A stretch of 64,000 nucleotides of DNA, taken from NCBI GenBank assembly GCA_902786815.1, contig CADADV010000004.1, forward strand, positions 1 to 64,000. Reading direction: 5' to 3'. The stretch is from an uncultured Eubacteriales bacterium. GTDB taxonomy: Bacteria > Bacillota > Clostridia > Peptostreptococcales > Anaerovoracaceae. Made by a program: the position numbers and the translations under genes. Positions within the stretch are counted from its first letter, which is position 1. Every line of letters begins with the position of its first letter. The notes under the pieces are model-generated. The model was not told the DNA's origin. It worked only from the letters and a program-made list of their open reading frames with translations, and did no database searches. Positions 41,724 to 51,897 of the stretch are shown one piece after another.

Positions 41724-42166
41724 TATTTTCTCCTTGCCTGCTGCATTCTACGCTCCGCATCCCGCTTCGCGATATCATGCCGTTTGTCGTAGTTTTTCTT
41801 TCCTCTGGCTACAGCCAGTTCGACCTTGGCTCTGCCCCGGTCGTTAATATACATCCGCAAAGGCACTAAAGTCAAGCCGTCCAGTGTCTGATACCCGATC
41901 AGTTTCCGGATCTCCCGCTTATGAAGCAAAAGCCTTCTGGGCCTTACAGGATCGACGTTGAACCGGTTTCCCTGTTCGTACGGGCTGATATTCATCCCCA
42001 GGATGAATACTTCGCCGTTCCTGATTCTGGCGTAACTCTCCTTGATGCTGACCTTGCCCTGCCGCACGGACTTGATTTCCGTTCCGGTCAGTTCGATGCC
42101 TGCCTCATAGGTCTCTTCAATGAAGTAGTCATGCCTTGCTTTTTTGTTATTTGCAACTAATTTCAT
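41723..42166 (-). CDS. smpB: SsrA-binding protein SmpB
   Basis: A 147-residue basic protein. [47 protein letters not shown] and the C-terminal tail [21 protein letters not shown] are the SmpB signatures; the tail mimics an mRNA in the A site during trans-translation. It partners the tmRNA encoded just downstream. Its ATG follows the lepB stop after 2 bases, with only a weak ribosome binding site. Confidence 0.97.
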   Translation of the reverse strand: MKLVANNKKARHDYFIEETYEAGIELTGTEIKSVRQGKVSIKESYARIRNGEVFILGMNISPYEQGNRFNVDPVRPRRLLLHKREIRKLIGYQTLDGLTLVPLRMYINDRGRAKVELAVARGKKNYDKRHDIAKRDAERRMQQARRK

Positions 42167-42168
42167 CT

Positions 42169-42729
42169 TTATAATAACCCGATTTCATTGAACGGGAACA
42201 GTCTTACAAAAGCCTTCCCCACGACGCTGTCTTCCTGGACCATCCCGACATCCGGGCTCCGGCTGTCCAGACTCACGGACCTGTGATCGCCCATGGCGAA
42301 AATCTCATCCTCACCAACTGTGAACGTGCTGCCGTTCGGATAACCTCTGTATTCCGGCTCTTCCTGGAAGATATAGTCTTCTGCGATCGGCTCACCGTTT
42401 CTGTATACCTGGTCGTTCTCAAAAGAAATCTCATCGCCTTCGACGCCGATGACCCTCTTGATCAGGAGTTTCTTGGAACCGTCTTCGTCATTTGTCAGAT
42501 CTGACCGGAACACGATAATGTCACCCCTCTCAGGATGATCCTTGAACTTATACGCCAGTTTGTTTACAAAGAGATAATTGTTCTCCTGCAGCGTATCCAG
42601 CATGGATGATTCCTTGACAATCGTCGGTTTGATCACCGCCGTAACCGCAAGCACGATGACGACAGCGATGATAATGTCTTTGATCAGATCCTTGATAAAA
42701 CTTGATTTTCCGGATGTTTCATTACTCAT
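42169..42729 (-). CDS. lepB: Signal peptidase I
   Basis: A 186-residue type I signal peptidase. One N-terminal transmembrane helix (about 15-35) is followed by the catalytic Ser in [14 protein letters not shown], the catalytic Lys in [12 protein letters not shown], and the [11 protein letters not shown] box. It removes signal peptides of exported proteins such as the surface protein at 24,377. It overlaps the RluA-type gene by 8 bases and has GGAAAG upstream. Ser-Met-Leu in place of the common Ser-Met-x-Pro is a small deviation. Confidence 0.95.
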   Translation of the reverse strand: MSNETSGKSSFIKDLIKDIIIAVVIVLAVTAVIKPTIVKESSMLDTLQENNYLFVNKLAYKFKDHPERGDIIVFRSDLTNDEDGSKKLLIKRVIGVEGDEISFENDQVYRNGEPIAEDYIFQEEPEYRGYPNGSTFTVGEDEIFAMGDHRSVSLDSRSPDVGMVQEDSVVGKAFVRLFPFNEIGLL

Positions 42730-43717
42730 TATGTGTCTTTCCTTTTAGTTTCTCCCATGCCCTTTCGAATCCGGAGGGCAGCGGAGCTTGTATTTCTTTA
42801 TTTTTAAGGCCCTGCAGGACCGTAAACTCTTCCGGTATGTCTCCGAAGACGAGTCTTCCGGCATGAAGGAGCTGCGTGGTCACGCCGTAATGCTTCAGTC
42901 GCTCATTCGCAGCGCGCCCTGCTTTTGTCACGGCATACTTGGAATCACCCGCCAGCGGGAAGCCTTTGCTGGCCAGATGCACTCTGATCTGATGCGTACG
43001 TCCGGTTACCAGTTTGACTTCGGCGAGCGTGAACCGTCTGTCCGCGCTGTGGGCAAGCGGTCTGACCTCGGAATGCGCCGACTGTCCTGATTCAGATACG
43101 CGCACTCTGTTTCTGCGCTCGTCTTTTTCCAGGCTGCCTGTGATGGTCATCTCTTTCGTCAAATCACCAATCACGATCGTCTGATAGAATTTCGAAACAT
43201 GATCCCTGTCCCGGATCAGTTTTGTCAGCTGCCTGAGACCTTCCGCGGTCTTGCCGAATATGACCAGTCCTGTTGTGTTCCGATCCAGCCGGTTCACCGG
43301 CGAGGGTGTAAATGACTTCTCTCTGGAAGGATCATACTCCCCTTTATCCTGCAGGTACCCGCAGACCTGATTCATCAGGGTGTTCTTCTTCTCGTGGGAA
43401 TCGCCGTGTGTCAGCAGACCCCATGGCTTGCAGACGATGAGAACGTCATCGTCTTCATAGGCGATGGTAAACTGCCGTTTCGCTCTGTGCTTTCCCGGAT
43501 CCCGGGTCAGTTCCATCAGCCTGTCTTCGTCCATATAAAGACTGAGCACATCGCCCTCTTTCAGGACAGTGTCCTCTTTGGCGCGTTTGCCGTTGATTTT
43601 GAGGTCTTTGCGTATGATTTTATAAACAGCTGACAGACTTGCTTTCTTCAGATATTTTCTGAGAAACCTGTCCAGCCGCTGACCTGCGTCATTGGAACCG
43701 ATTTCGACTTTGACCAT
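42722..43717 (-). CDS. RluA-family (RluC/D-like) 23S rRNA pseudouridine synthase
   Basis: A 331-residue protein with an N-terminal S4 RNA-binding domain (QRLDRFLRKYLKKASLSAVYKIIRKDLKINGKR-type, about 1-65) and the RluA catalytic core with PVNRLDRNTTGLVIFGKT (catalytic Asp), KFYQTIV and TGRTHQIRVHLA. It converts specific uridines of rRNA to pseudouridine; the exact positions cannot be told from sequence. A consensus promoter lies at 43,749-43,777. It heads the rluA-lepB-smpB-coiled-coil unit, with genes overlapping or almost touching. Confidence 0.92.
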   Translation of the reverse strand: MVKVEIGSNDAGQRLDRFLRKYLKKASLSAVYKIIRKDLKINGKRAKEDTVLKEGDVLSLYMDEDRLMELTRDPGKHRAKRQFTIAYEDDDVLIVCKPWGLLTHGDSHEKKNTLMNQVCGYLQDKGEYDPSREKSFTPSPVNRLDRNTTGLVIFGKTAEGLRQLTKLIRDRDHVSKFYQTIVIGDLTKEMTITGSLEKDERRNRVRVSESGQSAHSEVRPLAHSADRRFTLAEVKLVTGRTHQIRVHLASKGFPLAGDSKYAVTKAGRAANERLKHYGVTTQLLHAGRLVFGDIPEEFTVLQGLKNKEIQAPLPSGFERAWEKLKGKTHNE

Positions 43718-43748
43718 GATCCGTTTCTGCTACCCCTCCCATCGCGTT

Positions 43749-43777
43749 ATTATACATAATATTGTACGCTATTACAA
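43749..43777 (-). promoter_or_regulatory. Promoter of the RluA-type gene
   Basis: On the minus strand TTGTAA (43772-43777) and TATAAT (43749-43754) are spaced by 17 bases. The -35 lies within the first of two ATTACAAGTTGAAC repeats. Confidence 0.65.
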
Positions 43778-43828
43778 GTTGAACCGCATATATTACAAGT
43801 TGAACGGTACTATATTTTGTGGTATTGT
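43771..43828 (+). promoter_or_regulatory. Divergent control region with two 14-bp repeats and the small-protein/fba promoter
   Basis: ATTACAAGTTGAAC occurs at 43771-43784 and again, identical, at 43792-43805, a 21-base period (two helical turns). The second copy supplies a plus-strand -35 TTGAAC (43800-43805), spaced 17 bases from TATTGT (43823-43828); the first overlaps the minus-strand -35. Such placement fits operators of an unknown regulator acting on both promoters. Confidence 0.55.
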
Positions 43829-43889
43829 ATACATGGCAATTTAGAAAGACACAAAAGATTCAATTGGACTCACTATAATTCATAATAAA

Positions 43890-44108
43890 ATGAAAGATTT
43901 TTTCTACAAAAACAATGATATCATCGTCGTTCTGATCATTCTGATCGCCGCGGGATTCCTGATCTACAACCGGATCGGCATCATCATGGACTACCCTGCC
44001 AAACTTGCAGAGCAGCAGCAGGCAAAGGCGCAGGCGGCACAGGAAATCGAGGACGGCGAAGCATTAGAAGACACCGAAAACGTCAAAGAAACTGACAAAG
44101 CTCAATAA
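43890..44108 (+). CDS. Small single-pass membrane protein upstream of fba
   Basis: A 72-residue protein of no known family. A transmembrane helix spans residues about 12-28 (IIVVLIILIAAGFLIYN); the C-terminal part is a Gln/Ala/Glu-rich helix (KLAEQQQAKAQAAQEIEDGEALEDTEN). The start has no clear Shine-Dalgarno site. It lies 23 bases upstream of fba on the same strand and likely shares its transcript. The reading frame is uninterrupted and shows coding-like codon use, but support is moderate. Confidence 0.6.
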   Translation: MKDFFYKNNDIIVVLIILIAAGFLIYNRIGIIMDYPAKLAEQQQAKAQAAQEIEDGEALEDTENVKETDKAQ

Positions 44109-44131
44109 GCAACATACAAGGAGGAAATAAT

Positions 44132-45100
44132 ATGGCTTTAGTTACAACAACAGAAATGTTCAAAAAAGCGTATGACGGAGGATATGCTGTTGGCGCGTTC
44201 AATGTCAACAACATGGAAATCGTACAGGGCATAACGGAAGCAGCCGGCGAGCTGAACAGTCCGGTCATTCTTCAGGTTTCAAAGGGCGCCCGCGCATATG
44301 CCAACCATACGTATCTCGTGAAGCTGGTCGAGGCGGCAGTTAAAGAAAACCCTGATATTCCTATGGCCCTTCATCTCGACCACGGCGACAGTTTCGAAAC
44401 ATGCAAATCCTGCATAGACGGTGGTTTCACTTCCGTCATGATCGATTGCTCTTCCATGCCTTTTGAAGACAATATCAAGATCACCAAACAGGTCGTTGAT
44501 TACGCGCACGATCACGGTGTCGTAGTCGAAGCTGAACTTGGTACTCTGGCAGGAGTCGAAGACGAAGTATCTGTTGAGGCCGGCAGCGAAAGCTATACAC
44601 ATCCGGATGAGGTCGAGGAGTTTGTAACAAGAACCGGCTGCGACTCTCTGGCAATTGCGATCGGAACATCACACGGTGCGTATAAGTTCAAGGCTTCACA
44701 GTGCACCCGCAACGAGGAAGGTATTCTGGTACCGCCTCCACTTCGCTTTGATATCCTTGAGGAATGCATCAAGAGACTCCCTGGCTTCCCGATCGTACTC
44801 CACGGTTCATCATCCGTTCCGCAGGAATTCGTGAAAATCGTAAACCAGTACGGAGGCAACATGCCTGATGCCATCGGCATTCCGGAAGAACAGCTTCGTC
44901 ACGCTGCAGAACTGGCCGTTTGCAAAATCAACATCGACTCAGATATCAGACTTGCAATGACAGCCACGATCCGTAAGTATATGGCCGAGCATCCTGATCA
45001 CTTCGATCCGCGCCAGTATCTGAAACCTGCCCGCCAGGCAGTCAAGGACATGGTCGCTCACAAGATCAAGAACGTACTCGGATCCGTCGACAAGGCATAA
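44132..45100 (+). CDS. fba: Class II fructose-bisphosphate aldolase
   Basis: A 322-residue zinc-dependent aldolase that reversibly cleaves fructose 1,6-bisphosphate in glycolysis and gluconeogenesis. Visible sites: HLDHGDSFETCKSCIDGGFTSVMIDCS (catalytic Asp and zinc His), EAELGTLAGVEDE, GTSHGAYKF with a zinc His, and the phosphate loop LHGSSSVPQEF. ACAAGGAGG precedes its ATG. It is one of few plus-strand genes here and lies after the small membrane protein. Confidence 0.96.
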   Translation: MALVTTTEMFKKAYDGGYAVGAFNVNNMEIVQGITEAAGELNSPVILQVSKGARAYANHTYLVKLVEAAVKENPDIPMALHLDHGDSFETCKSCIDGGFTSVMIDCSSMPFEDNIKITKQVVDYAHDHGVVVEAELGTLAGVEDEVSVEAGSESYTHPDEVEEFVTRTGCDSLAIAIGTSHGAYKFKASQCTRNEEGILVPPPLRFDILEECIKRLPGFPIVLHGSSSVPQEFVKIVNQYGGNMPDAIGIPEEQLRHAAELAVCKINIDSDIRLAMTATIRKYMAEHPDHFDPRQYLKPARQAVKDMVAHKIKNVLGSVDKA

Positions 45101-45153
45101 TTTGCCGTGAATTGTCTGCTGCGTTTTCCGCAGAGGCGATTGAAATAGACTGT

Positions 45154-45334
45154 GACGGCCGTTGTCACCGGCGTATTCCGCAGGAGCAGCTGCAATCACA
45201 TGCGAAATGAATAAAGAAAACAGCAAAACCCGAAGATGTTTGAGCCGTTAGGCGAGTTTCTTCGGGTTTCTGTTTTCTATGAATGAGCATCTGTGATTGC
45301 CTGCGACGAGGACCTCGCCGTGATAACAGCCGTC
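45154..45334 (-). ncRNA. Long structured RNA element, copy A
   Basis: A 181-base imperfect palindrome between the convergent ends of fba and pncB. Stems from outside in: GACGGC/GCCGTC with GTTGTCAC/GTGATAAC, GCAATCACA/TGTGATTGC, AGAAAACAG/CTGTTTTCT, an AACCCGAAGA/TCTTCGGGTT stem, and an apical GCC-GTTA-GGC. Copy B at 61,557-61,749 keeps the same order of stems with different base pairs, while unpaired blocks (TTCCGCA, AAATGAA, TGTTTGAG, CGAGTT, AATGAGC, GAGGAC) are conserved. Strand is uncertain; both copies begin 7-18 bases past a minus-strand stop codon. I cannot match it to a named family. Confidence 0.72.
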
Positions 45335-45340
45335 AACAGA

Positions 45341-46768
45341 CTATTTCGCATCGTTGATCATCTTCTTCTTGAGATCCCACAGCTTATCTGACAGGTCTAC
45401 ATAGTAGGTCTGCGGGTTCTCGAAACGTTTCATCTCGTCCCACATCAGATCCATCTGCTCTGAGCAGTATTTCTTGATTTCCTTGATGTCAGGGCTCTCA
45501 TAGACTTTCTTGCCGCCGTCGAAGATGCGCTCACGCAGGTGCTTGGCGTAGAAGTTCGTGATTGTCTTCTTCTTCCAGGTCGCGTTCGGATCGAAGATCA
45601 CGATGGAATCGCCGGATGGTGCTTCCTCTTCATCCAGTGCGATGATATCCGCCAGCATCCTGTCGGTGTCTTTGTCGAAGAGTCTCCAGATCGTCTTGAA
45701 TCCCGGGTTTGTGATCTTCTCAACGTTTTCGCTGATCTTGATCTTCGGGATCATCTTGCCCTCTGTCTCCAGTGCAGCCAGCTTGTATACTCCGCCGAAT
45801 ACAGGTTCGGACTTGGATGTGATCAGACGCTCGCCTACGCCGAAGGAATCGATGCAGGCGCCCTCATCCAGGACATCTCTGATGATGTACTCATCCAGGG
45901 AGTTGGAGATGACGATCTTGCATTCTTCCAGTCCTGCGTCATCCAGCATTTTACGCGCTTTCTTCGTCAGGAAGGAAATGTCGCCGCTGTCGATTCTGAT
46001 TCCCTTGTTCGGCGGATCCAGTTCCTTGAACACCTTGATCGCCGCCGGAACGCCGGATTTGAGAACATTATAGGTATCGACCAACAGCGTAGCGTTTGTC
46101 GGATAGATTTCAGTGTATGTTTTGAATGCCTCATATTCATTGTCAAACATCTGGACCCAGCTGTGTGCCATTGTTCCGAGTGCCGGAGTTCCGAATGTTT
46201 CATCCGCGATCGTACATGCTGTTCCCGCGCAGCCGCCGATATAGGACGCTCTTGCTCCGTAGATGGCTGCTGTCGTACTGTGGGAACGGCGGGTGCCGAA
46301 TTCCATGATCGGTCTGCCCTTGGCTGCACGTACGATCCTGCTTGCCTTGGTCGCGATCAGGCTCTGGTGGTTGACCAGCAGCAGAATCATGGTTTCCACG
46401 AACTGCGCCTGCATCACAGGGCCTCTGACCGTGATCAGCGGCTCATATGGGAATATAGGCGTTCCTTCCGGTACTGCCCAGACATCACAGGAGAACTCAA
46501 AGTTCTTAAGATAATCGAGGAATTCCTCACAGAAGATTCCTTTTCCTCTCAGATACTCGATGTCCTCATCTGTGAACTCCAGATTGTCCAGATATTCGAT
46601 GACTTGCTCCAGTCCTGCCATGATCGCATATCCGCCGTCATCAGGGATCTTGCGGAAGAACATATCGAAGTACGCGATATCGTCCTTCATGTTCGCTTCG
46701 AAATACCCATTTGCCATGGTCAGCTCATAGAAGTCTGTGAGCATCGTCAGATTGATTTTTTCTATCAT
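45341..46768 (-). CDS. pncB: Nicotinate phosphoribosyltransferase
   Basis: A 475-residue enzyme that makes nicotinate mononucleotide from nicotinate and PRPP, using ATP, in NAD salvage. It shows LTDFYELTMANGYF at the N-terminus, EFGTRRSHSTTAAIYGARASYIGG, GTMAHSWVQMFDNEYEAF and IRIDSGDISFL, all typical of the long bacterial NAPRTase type. GGGAGG lies before the ATG, and its promoter overlaps the uvrA stop codon. Confidence 0.95.
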   Translation of the reverse strand: MIEKINLTMLTDFYELTMANGYFEANMKDDIAYFDMFFRKIPDDGGYAIMAGLEQVIEYLDNLEFTDEDIEYLRGKGIFCEEFLDYLKNFEFSCDVWAVPEGTPIFPYEPLITVRGPVMQAQFVETMILLLVNHQSLIATKASRIVRAAKGRPIMEFGTRRSHSTTAAIYGARASYIGGCAGTACTIADETFGTPALGTMAHSWVQMFDNEYEAFKTYTEIYPTNATLLVDTYNVLKSGVPAAIKVFKELDPPNKGIRIDSGDISFLTKKARKMLDDAGLEECKIVISNSLDEYIIRDVLDEGACIDSFGVGERLITSKSEPVFGGVYKLAALETEGKMIPKIKISENVEKITNPGFKTIWRLFDKDTDRMLADIIALDEEEAPSGDSIVIFDPNATWKKKTITNFYAKHLRERIFDGGKKVYESPDIKEIKKYCSEQMDLMWDEMKRFENPQTYYVDLSDKLWDLKKKMINDAK

Positions 46769-46842
46769 TTTGTTTTTCCTCCCGGCATTTTATGTTAGCC
46801 AAGCGGCCTCAGCAGCCCTTTGCTGTGCCGGCCGCAACTATT

Positions 46843-46871
46843 ATTATAGCAATTTGCTCAGGAACTGTCCA
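46843..46871 (-). promoter_or_regulatory. pncB promoter overlapping the uvrA stop codon
   Basis: On the minus strand TGGACA (46866-46871, inside uvrA) and TATAAT (46843-46848) are spaced by 17 bases. The -10 contains the uvrA TAA stop codon. No terminator is visible between uvrA and pncB. Confidence 0.6.
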
Positions 46872-49687
46872 GTATACGACCCCTTGGTCTTCGCGACTTC
46901 CTCCGGCGTTCCCTGGGCAACGATCTGCCCTCCGCGGAATCCGCCGTCAGGTCCCAGGTCGATGATATGGTCTGCGCATTTGATCACATCCAGATTGTGT
47001 TCAATGACGATGACCGTATTGCCCTGGTCTGTGAGACGTCCCAGAATATCCAGCAGTTTCTCCACATCTGCGAAATGGAGACCGGTCGTAGGTTCATCCA
47101 GTATATACAGAGTTTTTCCCGTGCTCCGCTTCGACAGCTCTGAAGCCAGTTTGATACGCTGCGCCTCTCCTCCTGACAGCTGCGTGCTCGGCTGCCCCAG
47201 TTTGATGTATCCGAGGCCGACATCCTCGAGGGTCTGCAGGTGCCGCTTGATCGGCGGATGGTTCTTGAAGAATTCCAGCGCCTCGCTCACGTTCATGTCG
47301 AGCACATCGTAGATGCTCTTGCCCTTGTACTTGACTTCCAGCGTTTCCCTGTTGTACCGCTTGCCTTTGCAGACTTCACAAGGCACATAGACATCCGGCA
47401 GGAACAGCATCTCTATTTTGATAATGCCGTCTCCGCTGCAGGCTTCGCACCGGCCGCCCTTGACATTAAAGCTGAACCGACCTTTGCCGTAGCCGCGGAG
47501 TTTGGCCTCCGGCAGCTGGGCGAACAGATCGCGGATATTTGTGAAAACTCCTGTATAAGTCGCCGGGTTCGACCGCGGCGTCTTGCCGATGGGCTTCTGG
47601 TCGATGTTGATGATCTTGTCGATGTTCTGCACGCCGGTGATGCTCTTGTGTTTGCCGGGACGGTCCTTTGCGTTGTACATCTCGGCTGCGACCGCCTTGT
47701 ATAGGATCTCGCCGACGAGGCTGCTTTTGCCTGAACCGGAAACCCCCGTGACGCAGATGAACTTGCCGAGCGGGAATTTCACGTCGATATTCTTCAGATT
47801 GTTCTGGGCGGCGCCTTTGACAGTAAGGAACTTCCCTGTGCCCTTGCGTCTCACATCCGGTATTTGGATGCTCCGCCGGCCGCTCAGGTACTGCCCGGTG
47901 ATAGAACGCTCGCTCGCCTTGATGTCGTCAACAGTGCCCTGGGCGATCAGTTCACCGCCGTTCACACCCGCGCCGGGTCCGATATCGATGATCTGATCCG
48001 CCGCGTACATCGTCTCTTCATCGTGTTCTACAACAATCAGCGTATTGCCGATATCCGTCAGCTCGCGCAAAGACTTCAAAAGCTTCTCGTTATCCTTCTG
48101 GTGCAGTCCGATGCTCGGCTCATCCAGAATGTAGGAAACTCCTACCAGTCCGGAGCCGATCTGGGTCGCCAGCCGGATCCTCTGGGACTCGCCGCCGGAC
48201 AGCGTCATCGCCGCACGGCTCAGAGTCAGATAATCAAGGCCCACATCGGCAAGGAACTGCAGTCTGCCCTTGATTTCCTTGATGATCTCGGCGGATATCT
48301 TTTCTTCTGTCGGTGAAAGATCCAGACTGTTAAGGAACTCCAGCGCCTCAGAAACAGAAAGATCGCAGAATTCCATGATATTCTTGCCGCCGATGGTCAC
48401 CGCCAGGAGTTCCTCACGGAGTCTGCGGCCGTGGCACGACGGGCATTCCGAGACATTCATATACTGCTCGATCTTGCCTTTGATCCATTCAGAACCGGTT
48501 TCCTGATACCGCCGCTCGAGATTCGGGATGATGCCTTCATATGTGTGGCTCCTGTGCTGCACGAATCCGCTGCGGTTGGTGTAGTCGTAAGTCAGTTCCT
48601 CATCACCCGAGCCGTAGAGCAGAACTTCCCGGAACCGTTTGGGCAGCTTGCCGAAGGGTTTCGACAGATCCGCCTTGTATTTGTCCGCAAGCGCCCGGAT
48701 CACCTGCCAGTAATAGCTGGTGAACTCCATGGTCGCAAAGGCATTCACGAGGGCTTTATCCATGATGCTTTTGGTCTGATCCGGAATGAGAAGATCCGGA
48801 TCCACCTTCTGCATATAACCGAGGCCTTTGCACTCCGGGCAGGCGCCAAGTGGGTTGTTGAAAGAAAACATGCGCGGTTCGATCTCATCGATACTCACGC
48901 CGTGCTCCGGACAGGCAAGCGAGGTGCTGAAAGTCCGCTCTGTTTCTTCTCCGCCCGGCGGTTTCACAATGACCTGCACCAGACCCTCGCCGTGTTCGAT
49001 GGCAAGCTCGCAGGCTTCCGCCAGACGGCTCAGGATCCCGTCCTTTACCTTGATCCTGTCTACCACGATCTCGATGGTGTGTTTGAAGTTCTTATCAAGA
49101 GTGATCTCGTCTTCTTCGATATGCCTGACTTCCCCGTCAACGCGCACACGTGTGAAGCCTTCTCTCCTCACCCGGTCGATGATCTTCTCATGGCGTCCCT
49201 TGCGCTGACGTACCACCGGCGCGAGAATCGTGAGACGTGTTCCCTCTTCCTCCAGCATCAGCGTTCCGACGATCTGGTCCACAGACTGGCTGGAGATCTC
49301 TCTGCCGCAGATCGGACAATGCGGGATGCCGATGCGCGCGTACATGAGACGGAGATAGTCGTAGATCTCCGTCACAGTCCCCACTGTGGATCTCGGGTTG
49401 TGGTTCGTGGACTTCTGGTCGATGCTGATGGCCGGACTGAGCCCCTCGATAGACTCCACGTCGGGCTTTTCCATCTGCCCCAGGAACTGGCGCGCATAAG
49501 ATGAGAGGGATTCCATATACTTTCTCTGGCCCTCTGCATAGATCGTATCAAAGGCAAGAGACGACTTGCCGCTCCCCGAAAGGCCGGTCAGAACCACCAG
49601 CTTGTTTCTGGGAATGGTCACGTCCATGCTCTTGAGATTGTTCTCTCTGGCGCCCTTTATTACAATATCTTTACTGAATTCTGTCAT
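46844..49687 (-). CDS. uvrA: Excinuclease ABC subunit A
   Basis: A 947-residue DNA damage sensor with two ABC ATPase halves: Walker [11 protein letters not shown] and [10 protein letters not shown], signatures [12 protein letters not shown] and [12 protein letters not shown], and zinc-binding Cys pairs such as [25 protein letters not shown] and CEVCKGKR. UvrA2 loads UvrB at lesions in nucleotide excision repair. It lies 36 bases after uvrB and is the last gene of the LexA-controlled dinB-yolD-uvrB-uvrA unit. AAGGAT precedes the ATG. Confidence 0.97.
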   Translation of the reverse strand: MTEFSKDIVIKGARENNLKSMDVTIPRNKLVVLTGLSGSGKSSLAFDTIYAEGQRKYMESLSSYARQFLGQMEKPDVESIEGLSPAISIDQKSTNHNPRSTVGTVTEIYDYLRLMYARIGIPHCPICGREISSQSVDQIVGTLMLEEEGTRLTILAPVVRQRKGRHEKIIDRVRREGFTRVRVDGEVRHIEEDEITLDKNFKHTIEIVVDRIKVKDGILSRLAEACELAIEHGEGLVQVIVKPPGGEETERTFSTSLACPEHGVSIDEIEPRMFSFNNPLGACPECKGLGYMQKVDPDLLIPDQTKSIMDKALVNAFATMEFTSYYWQVIRALADKYKADLSKPFGKLPKRFREVLLYGSGDEELTYDYTNRSGFVQHRSHTYEGIIPNLERRYQETGSEWIKGKIEQYMNVSECPSCHGRRLREELLAVTIGGKNIMEFCDLSVSEALEFLNSLDLSPTEEKISAEIIKEIKGRLQFLADVGLDYLTLSRAAMTLSGGESQRIRLATQIGSGLVGVSYILDEPSIGLHQKDNEKLLKSLRELTDIGNTLIVVEHDEETMYAADQIIDIGPGAGVNGGELIAQGTVDDIKASERSITGQYLSGRRSIQIPDVRRKGTGKFLTVKGAAQNNLKNIDVKFPLGKFICVTGVSGSGKSSLVGEILYKAVAAEMYNAKDRPGKHKSITGVQNIDKIINIDQKPIGKTPRSNPATYTGVFTNIRDLFAQLPEAKLRGYGKGRFSFNVKGGRCEACSGDGIIKIEMLFLPDVYVPCEVCKGKRYNRETLEVKYKGKSIYDVLDMNVSEALEFFKNHPPIKRHLQTLEDVGLGYIKLGQPSTQLSGGEAQRIKLASELSKRSTGKTLYILDEPTTGLHFADVEKLLDILGRLTDQGNTVIVIEHNLDVIKCADHIIDLGPDGGFRGGQIVAQGTPEEVAKTKGSYTGQFLSKLL

Positions 49688-49723
49688 AATACTATCCTTG
49701 ATTCTGAATGATTGCTTTTGCCT

Positions 49724-51709
49724 CTACATTCTTGCTCTGTATTCAAATACCAGATCACGCAGTTCGGCAGCCCGTTCGAACTGAAGATCTGCAGCGGCCT
49801 GCTTCATTTCCTTCTCGAGCTTGCCAACGTAATCCCTCAGTTCCTTCTTGGTCAGTTCGTCCGGTTTCCGTCCCTTCAGGAAGGAATCGTATCCTTCTGC
49901 ATCTTCTGCCTTTGCCGTAGCCTCGATGACCTGTCGGATGCCTTTGTGTACGCTGGCCGGCGTGATACCGTTGGCTTTGTTGTATTCGTCCTGTTTTTTG
50001 CGCCGCCGTTCTGTTTCCTTCATGGCAGCATTCATGGCTTTGCTAATCGTGTCGCAGTACATAATGACCTTACTGTCAACATTACGGGCAGCCCTGCCGA
50101 TCGTCTGTATCAGTGATGTTTCAGTTCTCAGGAAGCCCTCTTTGTCCGCATCAAGTATCGCGACAAGGGAAACCTCAGGGATATCAAGGCCTTCCCGGAG
50201 CAGATTGATACCCACGAGCACGTCAAATACGCCCATGCGCAGATCCCGGATGATCTCCATACGTTCCAGCGTATCCACCTCGGAGTGGAGATATCTGACC
50301 TTGATGCCGTTGCTCCTCAGATAATCTGTCAGGCTTTCGGCCATTTTCTTGGTAAGTGTCGTAACAAGGACTCGTTCCCCCTTGGCTGTGACCTTGTTGA
50401 TTTCCCCGATCAGGTGATCGATCTGGCCTTCGCTCGGATGGGTCTCGATCACCGGATCCAGAAGACCTGTCGGTCGGATGATCTGTTCCGCACTGATTCC
50501 TCCGGACTGTTCCTTCTCGTATTCAGCCGGCGTTGCGCTGACATAGACGATCTGCTGGACCAGTTCGTTGAACTCCTCGAACTTCAGCGGACGGTTGTCC
50601 AGCGCTGACGGCAGTCGGAATCCGTAATCCACAAGAGACTGTTTCCTCGCCCGGTCGCCGTTGTACATTGCCCTGAGCTGGGGCAGCATGACGTGGGATT
50701 CATCGATCATAATGAGAAAATCGTCCGGGATATAGTCGATCAGTGTATAGGGCCGGCTTCCCGGAGGCAGACCCACCAGATGCCGGGAGTAGTTCTCAAC
50801 ACCTTTGCAGGTTCCGATTTCACGGAGCATCTCCACATCGTACCGGGTCCTCTGTTCGATACGCTGGGCCTCGATGAGCTTGCCCCTGTCCTTAAACCAG
50901 GTGATCCGCTCCTTCAGTTCTTCATTGATAGTCTGCGTGGCGCGCTCGATTTTCTCCGGACTGGTCACATAGTGGGATGCCGGGTAGATGGCAACGTGCT
51001 TCCGCAGTCCCAGGATCTCTCCTGTCACCGGATTGATTTCCTTGATAGTCTCCACCTCGTCTCCGAAGAGTTCGATGCGGACAGCATTCTCCGCGCCTGC
51101 AGGATAGATGTCGATCGTATCGCCCCGCACGCGGAACATCCCGCGCTCGAACGCCATATCATTTCTCGTGTATTGGATGTCCACCAGCTTGCGGAGCAGT
51201 TCATGACGGTCCTTCTCCATGCCCGGACGGATGGAGATCACCTGGTTTTCATAGTCGATCGGGCTGCCCAGCCCGTAGATGCAGGATACGGAAGCCACGA
51301 TGATAACATCCCGGCGCTCGCTGAGCGCTGCTGTTGCAGAGTGCCGCAGTTTCTCGATTTCGGCGTTGATGTCCGAATCTTTCTCAATATAGGTATCCGT
51401 GGAAGCAACATACGCTTCAGGCTGGTAATAGTCATAGTAGGACACGAAATACTCCACCGCATTGTCCGGGAAGAACTCCTTGAACTCCCCGTGTAGCTGC
51501 GCAGCCAGTGTCTTGTTATGTGAAATGACAAGAGTCGGCTTCTGGACCTTCTCGATGATCTTCGCCATCGTAAAGGTTTTGCCGCTTCCTGTGACGCCCA
51601 TCAGCGTCTGGGAACGTTTCCCGTCCATGATCCCTCTGGCGATCGCATCGATTGCTTCAGGCTGGTCTCCCATCGGTTCAAATTCTGAATACACCTTGAA
51701 ATCAGGCAT
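49724..51709 (-). CDS. uvrB: Excinuclease ABC subunit B
   Basis: A 661-residue DNA helicase-like repair factor: Walker [13 protein letters not shown], the beta-hairpin region [34 protein letters not shown] (Walker B/DEAH-like), GRAARN motif VI, and a C-terminal UVR domain ([22 protein letters not shown]) that contacts UvrC. It verifies lesions found by UvrA. AGGAGGAAT lies upstream, inside the end of the yolD-like gene, which stops 5 bases before the uvrB ATG. Confidence 0.97.
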   Translation of the reverse strand: MPDFKVYSEFEPMGDQPEAIDAIARGIMDGKRSQTLMGVTGSGKTFTMAKIIEKVQKPTLVISHNKTLAAQLHGEFKEFFPDNAVEYFVSYYDYYQPEAYVASTDTYIEKDSDINAEIEKLRHSATAALSERRDVIIVASVSCIYGLGSPIDYENQVISIRPGMEKDRHELLRKLVDIQYTRNDMAFERGMFRVRGDTIDIYPAGAENAVRIELFGDEVETIKEINPVTGEILGLRKHVAIYPASHYVTSPEKIERATQTINEELKERITWFKDRGKLIEAQRIEQRTRYDVEMLREIGTCKGVENYSRHLVGLPPGSRPYTLIDYIPDDFLIMIDESHVMLPQLRAMYNGDRARKQSLVDYGFRLPSALDNRPLKFEEFNELVQQIVYVSATPAEYEKEQSGGISAEQIIRPTGLLDPVIETHPSEGQIDHLIGEINKVTAKGERVLVTTLTKKMAESLTDYLRSNGIKVRYLHSEVDTLERMEIIRDLRMGVFDVLVGINLLREGLDIPEVSLVAILDADKEGFLRTETSLIQTIGRAARNVDSKVIMYCDTISKAMNAAMKETERRRKKQDEYNKANGITPASVHKGIRQVIEATAKAEDAEGYDSFLKGRKPDELTKKELRDYVGKLEKEMKQAAADLQFERAAELRDLVFEYRARM

Positions 51710-51714
51710 AGTTG

Positions 51715-51897
51715 CTATTCCTCCTCAGTATGCGGATCTGAGTCGACTGATTCGCCGTCAAACGGCTCATACCGCACATTCCGATTGATTATACCACAAT
51801 CGGACTCTACTTCCTTCTCTTTTTGGCGAAGGGCTTCCTCTAATCCTGTGACTGCCGCAAAAGGCATAAACTGTTTGGCTCTATCGCTTCTGTCCAC
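51715..51897 (-). CDS. YolD-like small protein
   Basis: A 60-residue protein with the [27 protein letters not shown] block typical of YolD-like proteins that travel with Firmicute Y-family polymerases. It starts at a GTG (51897) that overlaps the end of the polymerase gene by 17 bases, and ends 5 bases before uvrB. Family members are thought to act like a UmuD stand-in or accessory to the polymerase; this is not proven. It is short and lacks the longer beta-rich region seen in some YolD proteins. Confidence 0.78.
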   Translation of the reverse strand: MDRSDRAKQFMPFAAVTGLEEALRQKEKEVESDCGIINRNVRYEPFDGESVDSDPHTEEE

